Shown here: positions 1 to 7,372 of the stretch, in pieces | How positions within the stretch are numbered: the first letter of the stretch is position 1 | How the letters are laid out: each line of letters begins with the position of its first letter | Source: CAMQVM01 sp044433405 | Lineage (GTDB): Bacteria; Bacteroidota; Bacteroidia; Bacteroidales; Rikenellaceae | Direction of reading: 5' to 3' | Length of the DNA: 7,943 nucleotides | Assembly: GCA_044433405.1 (NCBI GenBank) | Contig: JAWXTQ010000099.1 | Coordinates: 1 to 7,943 of the forward strand | Notes under the pieces: model-generated | Databases searched by the model: none | The model's input: only the letters and a program-made list of their open reading frames with translations | What the model was told of the DNA's origin: nothing | Translations under genes and position numbers: made by a program

Positions 1-227
1 AATGAGTCCGAAGAATCGCTTGTTTCAACACCATCAAAATCAAACTCAGGGTTACGTCGTAACTCTTCCTTTCTAATCCACTTCTTGCCTTGTGAAACAA
101 ACTCCTCTATCTCCTTTGGGACAGAACTTACGCCAATAGTGAGCAATTTTTGATATTTCCCTTTATGTTTCTCACCTACTACTACACTGGTTGTGCCTGA
201 GCGGTTGAGCTTTCTCTTTACGTACAT
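1..227 (-). CDS. IS1634/IS4-type transposase, N-terminal part (cut by window edge)
   Basis: Translation from the ATG at 227 runs open to the window edge for about 75 residues, beginning MYVKRKLNRSGTTSVVV and continuing with GEKHKGKYQKLLTIG and an EIEEFVSQGKKWI stretch. This basic start, the 'NRSG..SV.V' strand and the 'G.Y....TIG.S' turn resemble the N-terminus of Bacteroidetes transposases usually filed as IS1634 (IS4 superfamily, DDE catalysis). The catalytic residues would lie outside the window, so activity cannot be judged. Reading upstream in this frame meets the TAA at 249-251 after only seven codons, and that TAA is also the stop codon of the neighbouring DUF6057-like gene, so no longer start is possible. 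Only 21 bp separate the two genes. No terminal inverted repeat can be identified because only one end is present. The family call rests on remembered sequence resemblance. Confidence 0.6.
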   Translation of the reverse strand, partial: MYVKRKLNRSGTTSVVVGEKHKGKYQKLLTIGVSSVPKEIEEFVSQGKKWIRKEELRRNPEFDFDGVETSDSSDS

Positions 228-248
228 AGTTTTTTTAATTTCAACAAC

Positions 249-2009
249 TTACATATACCCCTCTGGGATAACTGTACCGCGTAAGTCAATTTTTATTGGT
301 TCGACTACGTTGAAATAGTACCAACAGCTATTTATATACTCTTTAGTCATCTCTTGCACTTGCAGTGACGAGATGCCTTTGATGTTTTTGATTTTTTTCA
401 CTATTTCATTGTAGCTTTGGAAACGCTTTTGAACATCTAAATCTATTTTATAATTTATTTTAATAGAGTTAGGATCGGCGTTTAATGCTAGCAAAACTGC
501 CTCTTGATAAGCTAATGGCAGCTTATCAGTTGATTTGTAGGTAGCAACTAATAGGTTACAAAACTGCCCTAGTTTTTTGTCTAATAGCAGATAAGATAGC
601 ATATATTCGCGTGAGGTTGTCACACCTTGGTCAACCATTGATGCCATGTCTAGCACAAAAGGTCGCGAACCGACAAAGAAATCCTTCTCAGAGGATGGTA
701 ATACTCGTCTATTCTCTGAGGGGTTAAGGAGATTCTCGCGCTGCTTCGAACACCATTTTTTATTACATAAAGTATTCTCTAGGATTGATAGATATTTATG
801 TGCAACCGCTTCATCGCCTTTTAAGATATTCAACTCTATCAGGCGACGTAGAGTTCTGAAATCCATCCCTTGATGCGATGCAACTGACGATTGATATATT
901 AGATGTATCGCCTCGTTAGGCACGTCAATCATTCTGTAAAATTCGCCATTTACAATATTTGTTGTATAGTCATAATTATGAGGCAAGTAGACTCCGCCAA
1001 TTCCCCACGTATTATTGTAATAGAATAACTTTTCAGCCAACACGCCTTTACGTGCAAGTGCTAGGTTAATAAAAAAAGTTTCTTCTCTATTAGGTACTTT
1101 AATGGTGTCACCAATTTCTAATACTCTATCCCAATCATCGTCTATTGCTGCTTGTTGCATTGTAAGATACCCTTCATTTTCTCTGTCTGGAAAATATAAA
1201 ATCGCTCCAAAAAGAAGCACTACTACAGCAATCATCTCTTTCCAGAAAAAATCAGTACGCTGAAGTGCTCCAACCTTAGAGACAAGATAACCTAGTGCAA
1301 TTGAAAAGATAGAGAAGCCATAACAGCACAACACCGCAATTTTAGAATCGTCATGAAGAAGATAAATATCACCCATATTGAACAAATCAACACTCTCTTG
1401 CCAAAGATATGGTAAACCCAAAGCAAGTGCAATCCACACGACACACCAAATTAGCGTTTTTAAGCCCTTTTCTCTGCTATACACGAACAATGAAACACAA
1501 ACATAAAACACAAGCGTTCCTGTGCCTCCCAATAGGGCTAAAAAGAGAGGGGAAAGAATAGCAAGCGATACAAAACGCACAATTGGGCGATTTATAGAGA
1601 TCGCTAACCATACACATGTATTTGTCAATACAATCATTAATATATCACTAAAAAGAAGATTAGGATTGTGCTGCAAAGCGAAAAGCACCAATACCGCAAT
1701 CGAACTTAAAAGCGTTGAATTTTGCTTAGCCCCACACTTTCTTGCAATACCATGCACTGAAAAAAACATTAAGACAAGCAAGAGAGTTTGTATTAATGCT
1801 CCAACTAGCGAATATTTGTATAATTGAAGCAAGAAATAAGATAGGTACTCCGACCAACCTCCTATTTTGTTAATATATAGATTCAAATATCTAGAGCCAA
1901 ATTGAAAGAAGCTAGTAGCCTCAAGGTTAAGAATAAAAGATGGTACTAAGAAAGCCCAAAATGCCCAGATGATGATGAATATGAGTGATATTGTATATTC
2001 CTTTTTCAT
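249..2009 (-). CDS. DUF6057-like polytopic membrane protein, function unknown
   Basis: The 586-residue protein has two halves. The N-terminal half (about 1-275) is hydrophobic, with roughly eight membrane segments near residues 7-27, 66-89, 98-113, 119-139, 146-177, 184-203, 223-245 and 258-273. The C-terminal half (about 280-586) is soluble and probably helical; phrases such as QQAAIDDDWDRVLEIGD and NLALARKG suggest TPR-like helix pairs, followed by a WGIGGVYLPHNYDYT stretch near 335-349. This architecture and the PD40 lipoprotein gene just upstream match what I recall of Bacteroidales DUF6057 proteins, whose function is not known. The start MKKEYT immediately before the first membrane helix is natural, and there is no Shine-Dalgarno sequence. 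The gene lies 88 bp downstream of the lipoprotein gene with no promoter visible between them, so co-transcription is likely. The last residues (EPIKIDLRGTVIPEGYM) run to a stop only 21 bp from a transposase start, so the original C-terminus may have been altered. Confidence 0.75.
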   Translation of the reverse strand: MKKEYTISLIFIIIWAFWAFLVPSFILNLEATSFFQFGSRYLNLYINKIGGWSEYLSYFLLQLYKYSLVGALIQTLLLVLMFFSVHGIARKCGAKQNSTLLSSIAVLVLFALQHNPNLLFSDILMIVLTNTCVWLAISINRPIVRFVSLAILSPLFLALLGGTGTLVFYVCVSLFVYSREKGLKTLIWCVVWIALALGLPYLWQESVDLFNMGDIYLLHDDSKIAVLCCYGFSIFSIALGYLVSKVGALQRTDFFWKEMIAVVVLLFGAILYFPDRENEGYLTMQQAAIDDDWDRVLEIGDTIKVPNREETFFINLALARKGVLAEKLFYYNNTWGIGGVYLPHNYDYTTNIVNGEFYRMIDVPNEAIHLIYQSSVASHQGMDFRTLRRLIELNILKGDEAVAHKYLSILENTLCNKKWCSKQRENLLNPSENRRVLPSSEKDFFVGSRPFVLDMASMVDQGVTTSREYMLSYLLLDKKLGQFCNLLVATYKSTDKLPLAYQEAVLLALNADPNSIKINYKIDLDVQKRFQSYNEIVKKIKNIKGISSLQVQEMTKEYINSCWYYFNVVEPIKIDLRGTVIPEGYM

Positions 2010-2033
2010 ATATTTATGTTTTATTTTTTAGTT

Positions 2034-2054
2034 ATCATGTGCAGTCCACATGAT
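2034..2054. other. Perfect 8-bp hairpin between lipoprotein and DUF6057-like genes
   Basis: ATCATGTG (2034-2041) and CACATGAT (2047-2054) are perfect inverted repeats around a five-base loop, in the 88-bp gap between the two minus-strand genes. In the minus direction the stem is followed by an A-rich stretch, not a T-run, so it is not a standard intrinsic terminator. It could be an intercistronic RNA hairpin that tunes expression of the downstream gene, or a protein site. No function is shown. Confidence 0.45.
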
Positions 2055-2097
2055 TTAAAAACCGATAGATTAGATACTATTTATGTGACACTAATGT

Positions 2098-3567
2098 TTA
2101 GTCGTTAGGTATTTGAGTTGCAGGTACAGGGTCACTCTCAATCAACTCCTTAATTTGATAAGGGGTTAACTCAATTTCACCTCTCACAAACTCAGGGATA
2201 TTAAACGACTTTAAGAAATAGGTGTAGAAATCGGGATCTTGCTGAGGCAATATAAACGGTTTGTGCATCTTGCCATCTTTATCAAAATAGGCAAAGTAAA
2301 GAGTTGTGTATAAACCATCCATACGACGAGTACTAAATAGTATCCACCTTCCATTAGATGACCAAACGTGATAGCTATCAGACCAATCACTATTTACAAC
2401 ACTCATATCAACAAATTCACCACTTCGCAAATCAATAGTTCTAAGATCTGCATCATCATAATAGATAGGGAAATTACCACACTCTGCAACTGTATAGAGA
2501 AGATAGTTACCATCAGGTGATAAGGTGGGGAATAGCGTGCTCTTTAACGAATCGCCTAGTAGCTCTACTTTCTCTATTTCCTTAGAGAATTTGCCTGTCT
2601 GCTCATCAAAAGCGACTTTATAGAGCTGATATTTTAGATTTTTAAAATCTTGTGGCACTTCTGTAGGCTTGGCACTGCAATAATACATATATTTACCATC
2701 TGGTGACCATGCTGGGTATGTCTCCCAATTCTCTTTATTTTGGAATCTACTATCTAGCAACACTCTATTTTTGTCAACGTCATAGATCATAATATCAGAA
2801 GAAAGATCGTAAACCTCAATTTTCTTATTAGCAAATGCATGAAAACTTTGACGCGTTTCGTTATTTGAGAAGGCAATATATTTGCCAGATGGGTGCCACA
2901 TGCGATATGCACCAGGGCTAACAAGGTCTTTAGTTTTGGTGTTTACCTTACGAAGCTTATCTCCATCAACTAGAATTGTTCCCGAATAAACCATACGCGA
3001 GTGAAACATAAATTTAGTTGGCGAATAGTTATGGAAAGTGTGACAATTTACACACCTCTTATCCATAATCTCAGGGGCAACTATAGGGCTCTCCTTAAAT
3101 GTTGACAACTCTCGTTGAAACAATCCGACGCGCAATCCAAGCTCATAACCTGGCTCAATCAAACGGTATGCAACATGCGAATCTACAGAATCGGCAACAA
3201 CTGAGATATCAAAAGAGTCATAGCCACTCCACACACCTTCATGTCTGGCATAAACCTTAACCTCTAGAGAAGATTCACTAACTCTCTCTAGCAATTTTTT
3301 CCATTTTTTTTGTGGAATATCAATTACTCCATCGCCACCTACCGAAAGTAGCACCTCGCCACCATTTGAAAACTCTACCTCAACCTTATCAGCATCAGCA
3401 ACTCTAAAATTTAAAGGAGCAATATTAACAGGAATTGTCACCCCTTTAAAGTCAGGAAAAATATCTGGTTGTTGCTTAGTATCAACCACATTGGCTGGCA
3501 CGCCACCACACCCCGCAACCAAAACAGAGAGTAGCAGCACATTGAAACATCTAACAAGTTGGTTCAT
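2098..3567 (-). CDS. Exported lipoprotein with CxxCH haem motif and PD40 (TolB-like) beta-propeller repeats
   Basis: The reading frame is open to 3612, but the start at 3567 is chosen because it places a lipoprotein signal peptide at the N-terminus: MNQLVRCFNVLLLSVLVAGC, with lipobox VAGC and Cys20 as the lipidated residue. The product is 489 residues. After the signal comes a beta-rich region (about 30-140, with the phrase IPVNIAPLNF). A single c-type haem motif CVNCH follows at 172-176, with His179, His189 and Met192 nearby as possible distal ligands. Four PD40 repeats then appear near 222-236 (WHPSGKYIAFS), 285-299 (WSPDGKYMYYC), 346-360 (LSPDGNYLLYT) and 400-414 (WSSNGRWILFS), as in TolB/WD40-like propellers. 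It should act in the cell envelope, outside the inner membrane. The substrate or partner is unknown; the polytopic DUF6057-like protein encoded just downstream is the obvious candidate. Haem attachment is an inference from one motif and would require a cytochrome c maturation system. Confidence 0.8.
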   Translation of the reverse strand: MNQLVRCFNVLLLSVLVAGCGGVPANVVDTKQQPDIFPDFKGVTIPVNIAPLNFRVADADKVEVEFSNGGEVLLSVGGDGVIDIPQKKWKKLLERVSESSLEVKVYARHEGVWSGYDSFDISVVADSVDSHVAYRLIEPGYELGLRVGLFQRELSTFKESPIVAPEIMDKRCVNCHTFHNYSPTKFMFHSRMVYSGTILVDGDKLRKVNTKTKDLVSPGAYRMWHPSGKYIAFSNNETRQSFHAFANKKIEVYDLSSDIMIYDVDKNRVLLDSRFQNKENWETYPAWSPDGKYMYYCSAKPTEVPQDFKNLKYQLYKVAFDEQTGKFSKEIEKVELLGDSLKSTLFPTLSPDGNYLLYTVAECGNFPIYYDDADLRTIDLRSGEFVDMSVVNSDWSDSYHVWSSNGRWILFSTRRMDGLYTTLYFAYFDKDGKMHKPFILPQQDPDFYTYFLKSFNIPEFVRGEIELTPYQIKELIESDPVPATQIPND

Positions 3568-3609
3568 AAGTGTATCTTCGATTTTATTTTTTAACTGGTG
3601 AATTGATAA

Positions 3610-3640
3610 CAAAAATAAGCAAATTATTTTAAATTACAAT
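3610..3640 (-). promoter_or_regulatory. Predicted promoter of the PD40 lipoprotein gene
   Basis: On the minus strand a -7 box TATTTTTG (3617-3610) fits TAnnTTTG exactly. A -33 box ATTG (3640-3637, three of four positions) lies 19 bp upstream. Transcription would start near 3603, giving a leader of about 36 nt to the ATG at 3567. The -33 box falls inside the last codons of ispF. Because this region is AT-rich a chance match is possible. The site would let the lipoprotein and DUF6057-like genes be transcribed independently of ispF, and it supports the start at 3567 over the one at 3612, which lies upstream of the predicted transcript. Confidence 0.45.
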
Positions 3641-4119
3641 AAATTACTTTTTTTGAGTAATACTACACTCCAAGCCTCAACGCCCTCTTTGCGCCCAACA
3701 AAGCCTAAACCCTCTCGTGTTGTTGCCTTAATCGAAATATCATCTGGTGATATCGACATAATAGCAGAGAGGACATCACGCATATGAGAGTTGTATGGTC
3801 CAATTTTAGGAGCCTCAAGAGCAAGTGTACAATCAACATTTACGATTGCATAACCACGCGCCTTTACTAGCGACATTGTACGCTCTAACAAGATTTTACT
3901 ATCAATATTTTTAAATTCATAGCTTGTATCAGGAAAGTGCTTTCCGATATCTCCGAGCGACAAAGCCCCCATTAAAGAGTCGCAAATTGCATGAATCAAC
4001 ACATCACCATCCGAATGAGCTACCGCCCCAAAGCTACACTCTATTTTAACGCCACCAATCCAAAGTGGTAAACCTTCACTTAAAGCGTGAACATCATAAC
4101 CATGACCTATTCTATACAT
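3634..4119 (-). CDS. ispF: 2-C-methyl-D-erythritol 2,4-cyclodiphosphate synthase
   Basis: IspF converts 4-diphosphocytidyl-methylerythritol 2-phosphate to methylerythritol 2,4-cyclodiphosphate and CMP, the fifth step of the MEP isoprenoid pathway, as a cytosolic homotrimer. The 161-residue length is normal for the family. The N-terminal GHGYDVH (5-11) supplies metal ligands Asp9 and His11, and HSDGDVLIHA (35-44) supplies His43; these align with Asp8, His10 and His42 of the E. coli enzyme. Family signatures ALSLGDIGKHFPDT (52-65), the TLALEAPKIGPY stretch and TTREGLGFVGRKEGVEAW near the C-terminus are intact, so the enzyme should be active. The start MYRIGHGYDVH is the usual one. It stands alone here, without ispD or other MEP genes beside it, downstream of an exact-consensus promoter and upstream of the lipoprotein gene. 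Confidence 0.97.
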   Translation of the reverse strand: MYRIGHGYDVHALSEGLPLWIGGVKIECSFGAVAHSDGDVLIHAICDSLMGALSLGDIGKHFPDTSYEFKNIDSKILLERTMSLVKARGYAIVNVDCTLALEAPKIGPYNSHMRDVLSAIMSISPDDISIKATTREGLGFVGRKEGVEAWSVVLLKKSNLL

Positions 4120-4169
4120 AACTTTATTATTTTGATATTCGATTAATTTTCAAATACAATTGAGTTTTG

Positions 4170-4200
4170 CAAAATTACAATAATTTAGTTCATACGCAAA
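4170..4200 (-). promoter_or_regulatory. Predicted ispF promoter, exact Bacteroidetes consensus
   Basis: On the minus strand, TTTG (4200-4197), a 19-bp spacer and TAATTTTG (4177-4170) match the Bacteroidetes sigma-ABfr consensus TTTG-N19-21-TAnnTTTG at every fixed position. Transcription would begin near 4163, leaving a leader of about 43 nt before the ispF ATG at 4119. The site suggests that ispF has its own promoter rather than depending on read-through from secDF. Confidence 0.65.
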
Positions 4201-4215
4201 AAGTTTGAGTATGAC

Positions 4216-4239
4216 GTTGGGGATTGGGGATTGGGGATT
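4216..4239. repeat. Heptamer tandem repeat (about 3.4 copies)
   Basis: Three 7-bp units, GTTGGGG, ATTGGGG and ATTGGGG, are followed by ATT. The pattern is RTTGGNN, the same heptad type as the repeat at 7527-7561. It sits beside the quasi-palindrome at 4244-4367 and upstream of the predicted ispF promoter. The G-runs spaced by three bases could form a G-quadruplex on the plus strand only if a fourth G-run contributes; just three runs are present here. Confidence 0.75.
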
Positions 4240-4243
4240 TGAT

Positions 4244-4367
4244 GCGACTTTCACCGCATGTGCCAAAGCACTTGCCTGTAGTAATAGTAATAGGTTTTTA
4301 TTTCTTAGAAAGAAATAAAAACCTATTACTACAAGCATGAGTTTTAGCTCATGTAAGTGAAAGTCGC
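4244..4367. repeat. 124-bp quasi-palindrome with cloverleaf-like folding potential
   Basis: An 11-bp outer stem, GCGACTTTCAC (4244-4254) with its exact complement at 4357-4367, encloses three hairpins. The left hairpin is 4256-4263 with 4268-4275, one mismatch, loop CAAA. The central one is a perfect 22-bp stem, 4285-4306 with 4310-4331, closed by a three-base loop. The right one is 4336-4341 with 4348-4353, six bp. The two halves also align as diverged inverted copies, each keeping its own small hairpin despite different stem bases. It lies between ispF and secDF, and its edge is 9 bp past the secDF stop. No T-run follows the stems on the minus strand, so it is not a normal intrinsic terminator, although the RNA hairpin could still stabilise the secDF 3' end. 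A REP/BIME-like or MITE-like repeat is the best guess. A 62-codon open frame through it (4150-4338) is not a credible gene. Confidence 0.7.
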
Positions 4368-4376
4368 TAAAGTAAG

Positions 4377-7316
4377 CTATTTAACTTTTTTTGCTTTTCT
4401 CATCATAAAGTCGTAAGCAACTGGAGTTGCAACAAACACTGAAGAGAAAGTACCAATAAACACACCTACCATTAAAGCGAAGATAAATCCACGGATAACC
4501 TCACCACCTAAGATAAAGATTGTAAGCAACACGATGAATGTTGTACCTGAAGTATTAATGGTACGAGCGATAGTTGAGTTAACCGCATCGTTGATGTTTT
4601 GTTTTAATGTACGTTTAGGATATAAAGCGTTGTACTCACGGATACGGTCAAATATAATCACAGTATCATTGATTGAGTAACCAATAATGGTAAGTATCGC
4701 TGCTATAAACGACTGATCAACATCTAAGTTAAATGGAAGCACTCCCCAGAATAGAGAGAATACACCAATTGTGATAAATGCATCATGAAGCAGAGAGACA
4801 ATACCACCCATCGCCCATTCCCAACGACGGAAACGGATAGCAATATATAATCCAATCGCAAGAAGAGAGAATATAATAGCGATAACTGCATTTTGTTTAA
4901 TATCGTTTGCTACATTAGGACCAACTTTATCTGAACTAATAACACCATAAATATTGTTGTTAGTAGCAAACTCTTCAAAGCTAATTGGAGTAGTGTAAAG
5001 TGGCAATAATGCTTTATACATCATTTCGTTAATCTCATCAGTTACATTTTCGTCAGTTACATCATACTTGTATTTAGTAACAATACGAAGCTGATTCTCT
5101 TCACCAAACTGTTTTACCTCAACACTCTCATCAAACTCATTTGCAAGAGCAGTTCTAACTTCAGAGTCAGTTCTTGCTTGATCGAAACGAACTACATAAG
5201 CGTGACCACCTGAGAAGTCAACACCATAGCTCATGCCTCTCATTAAGAATGATGCAAGAATTACAACTAATATAGTTGCAGAAACGATATACGCTTTCTT
5301 TCTGAATGATACGAAATCAATTTTTGTGTTAGCGAATACATTTTCAGTAAGCTTGTTCGAGAATTTAACGTTAACGCCTTTTTCAACAAGTGTTACGAAG
5401 ATTAAACGAGTAATAAATACTGCACTAAACACTGAAGTGATGATACCAATGATAAGAGTTGTAGCAAAACCTTGGATTGGACCAGTACCAAATATGAAAA
5501 GAACGATACCAGTTAGAAGTGTAGTTGCATTACCGTCGATAATTGCAGAGTATGCATTTTTGAAACCGTCAGCAATTGACAGTGTCACACCTTTGCCCAA
5601 TCGAACCTCCTCTTTGATACGCTCAAAGATAATCACATTAGCATCCACAGCCATACCCATGGTTAACACGATACCTGCGATACCAGGAAGAGTAAGCACA
5701 GCACCTAAAGATGCAAGAACTCCAAACAAGAAGAATAGGTTGGCAATAAGAGCAATACTAGCTACTAAACCTGCTTGATTGTAGTAAAGAACCATATAAA
5801 TTAGCACCAAAACAAATGCTATAATAAACGATGACATACCTGCATCAATAGACTCTTGACCTAAAGTTGGACCAACTACAGCCTCTTGGATAATACGTGC
5901 TGGAGCAGGTAATTTACCTGATTTAAGCACAATTGCTAAGTCGTTAGCTTCAGTGTAAGTGAAGCCTCCAGATATTTGAGATATACCGCCTGTGATCTCA
6001 CCATTTACATTTGGAGCAGAATACACATATCCATCAAGCACAATTGCAATCTGACGGCCAATATTATCAGCAGTAAGACGAGACCAAACTCTAGCACCTT
6101 GACCATTCATAACCATAGATACTACAGAAGCTGAACCATTTTGCTCATATTGAGCACGTGCGTCAGCAACTGATAAACCATCTAGTGGTGCTTTGCCATC
6201 TTTAGTGTTTGCTTTGATAGCGAATAGTTGATACACTGTACCTGCTGCATCTATAGCTTTAACACCCCACATTAATTTCAAATCGCGAGGAAGTATAGAC
6301 TTGATTTGTGGCATTGCAAAAATCGAGTTAACTTTAGCAGTATCTTTAGCAAAAGCACTACCTATCTCAGCAGAGTCGTATGCAGCACCTGTTTGAGGAT
6401 TAACCGATGGATAAAGCAGAGTAAATAGAGGCATAGATTTTGCAAAATCGTCACTAATAAGTGTTGAGTCAATCTCGATACCATCTAAAAACGAATCCTC
6501 TTCTGACTGAGCAGCTTCACCACCCTCTAGAGCTTGAGTTGCCTCGTTGATTGTAACCAAACGAGAGTTAACTTGCTGAAGTAAAGGAAGAATCTCTGTA
6601 TTGCTGTATGTAGGCCAAAACTCTAACGATGCAGTTCCTTGAAGCAGCTTTCTAACACGTTCTGGCTCTTTAACTCCTGGAAGCTCAACAAGAATACGGC
6701 TAGAGTTCTCTAGGCGTTGAATGTTAGGCTGAGTTACACCGAAACGGTCGATACGATTACGTAGAACGTTATATGAATTAGAGATAGCATCGTCGATTTG
6801 CTGACGAAGAACGTCAATAACTTGATTGTTAGTCATGTTTGAAGATACACTCTCTCTCAAATCATAAGTTGAATAGATGCGTGCCAATCCTGAAGGATCT
6901 TTTGCACTGTAAGCATTTGCAAATAGTGTTAAGAAGTCACTACCTGAAGTTTTGCTAGCATTGCGAGCCTCTACTATTGCCTCATTAAATATAGGATCAG
7001 TAGAATCACCTGAAAGCGCACGTAATACATCCTCTACTGAGATCTCTAACATTACGTTCATACCACCTTTTAGGTCTAGACCTAAATTTAACTCTTTTGA
7101 TTTTACCTCAGCATAGGTATACTTGATAAAACCAAGATTGTATACGTTCTGAGTTTTCATAGAATCCAAATAAGCTTGTTCAGCTATCGGATTGCCATCT
7201 GAAGATTCGAGCGCTTGTCGCTCAACCTGCTTCGCAACGAAAGTGAACGAAAGCTGATAAAGACAAGCTATCGCAAGCACAATCGCTAAAAATTTTAAAG
7301 CACCTTTGTTTTGCAT
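4377..7316 (-). CDS. secDF: Protein translocase SecD-SecF fusion
   Basis: SecDF is an inner-membrane RND-type accessory of SecYEG that uses the proton-motive force to help pull secreted proteins out on the periplasmic side. The 979-residue chain joins SecD (about 1-660) and SecF (about 670-979), the usual form in Bacteroidetes. A first membrane helix at about 7-26 leads to the P1 domain with GLDLKGG (Asp81), RNRIDRFGV and ELPGVKEPERV. SecD helices 2-6 fall at about 496-650, with GMAVDANVIIFERIKEE carrying Asp558. SecF starts with a helix followed by GVDFSGG (Asp700), and its helices 2-6 include GYSINDTVIIFDRIRE (Asp884). Asp558, Asp884 and Arg918 match the proton-pathway residues Asp340, Asp637 and Arg671 of Thermus SecDF; the 34-residue Asp-Arg spacing is identical. 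All key residues are present, so the protein should work. It is transcribed away from ligA, from a predicted promoter at 7421-7451, with a leader of about 97 nt. Confidence 0.97.
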   Translation of the reverse strand: MQNKGALKFLAIVLAIACLYQLSFTFVAKQVERQALESSDGNPIAEQAYLDSMKTQNVYNLGFIKYTYAEVKSKELNLGLDLKGGMNVMLEISVEDVLRALSGDSTDPIFNEAIVEARNASKTSGSDFLTLFANAYSAKDPSGLARIYSTYDLRESVSSNMTNNQVIDVLRQQIDDAISNSYNVLRNRIDRFGVTQPNIQRLENSSRILVELPGVKEPERVRKLLQGTASLEFWPTYSNTEILPLLQQVNSRLVTINEATQALEGGEAAQSEEDSFLDGIEIDSTLISDDFAKSMPLFTLLYPSVNPQTGAAYDSAEIGSAFAKDTAKVNSIFAMPQIKSILPRDLKLMWGVKAIDAAGTVYQLFAIKANTKDGKAPLDGLSVADARAQYEQNGSASVVSMVMNGQGARVWSRLTADNIGRQIAIVLDGYVYSAPNVNGEITGGISQISGGFTYTEANDLAIVLKSGKLPAPARIIQEAVVGPTLGQESIDAGMSSFIIAFVLVLIYMVLYYNQAGLVASIALIANLFFLFGVLASLGAVLTLPGIAGIVLTMGMAVDANVIIFERIKEEVRLGKGVTLSIADGFKNAYSAIIDGNATTLLTGIVLFIFGTGPIQGFATTLIIGIITSVFSAVFITRLIFVTLVEKGVNVKFSNKLTENVFANTKIDFVSFRKKAYIVSATILVVILASFLMRGMSYGVDFSGGHAYVVRFDQARTDSEVRTALANEFDESVEVKQFGEENQLRIVTKYKYDVTDENVTDEINEMMYKALLPLYTTPISFEEFATNNNIYGVISSDKVGPNVANDIKQNAVIAIIFSLLAIGLYIAIRFRRWEWAMGGIVSLLHDAFITIGVFSLFWGVLPFNLDVDQSFIAAILTIIGYSINDTVIIFDRIREYNALYPKRTLKQNINDAVNSTIARTINTSGTTFIVLLTIFILGGEVIRGFIFALMVGVFIGTFSSVFVATPVAYDFMMRKAKKVK

Positions 7317-7372
7317 ATTGTTAATTTATGTTAATATTTTCTTCTTATCTAATTGATAATAAATAAATTATC

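Noticed and set aside
646..873. 75-codon plus-strand open frame
   Set aside because: It lies wholly inside the DUF6057-like gene on the other strand and its composition is not protein-like.
1522..1827. 101-codon plus-strand open frame
   Set aside because: Antisense to the membrane-helix part of the DUF6057-like gene; a shadow of the real frame.
3568..3612. Longer start of the PD40 lipoprotein at 3612
   Set aside because: The extra 15 residues would put a charged stretch before the lipoprotein signal peptide and would begin upstream of the predicted transcription start. The ATG at 3567 gives a textbook signal.
4285..4331. Intrinsic terminator of secDF
   Set aside because: The stem is long, but it is AT-rich and no T-run follows it in the minus direction. 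It is better described as part of the larger inverted repeat.
4150..4338. 62-codon open frame on the minus strand between secDF and ispF
   Set aside because: It runs through both the tandem repeat and the long inverted repeat and overlaps the predicted ispF promoter. The peptide resembles no family that I know.
5233..5778. 181-codon plus-strand open frame
   Set aside because: Antisense to the highly conserved SecD helix region of secDF, whose codons explain it.
4377..7316. SecD-SecF fusion as a novel gene fusion
   Set aside because: Single-chain SecDF is the common form in Bacteroidetes and several other bacteria, and all key residues are normal.
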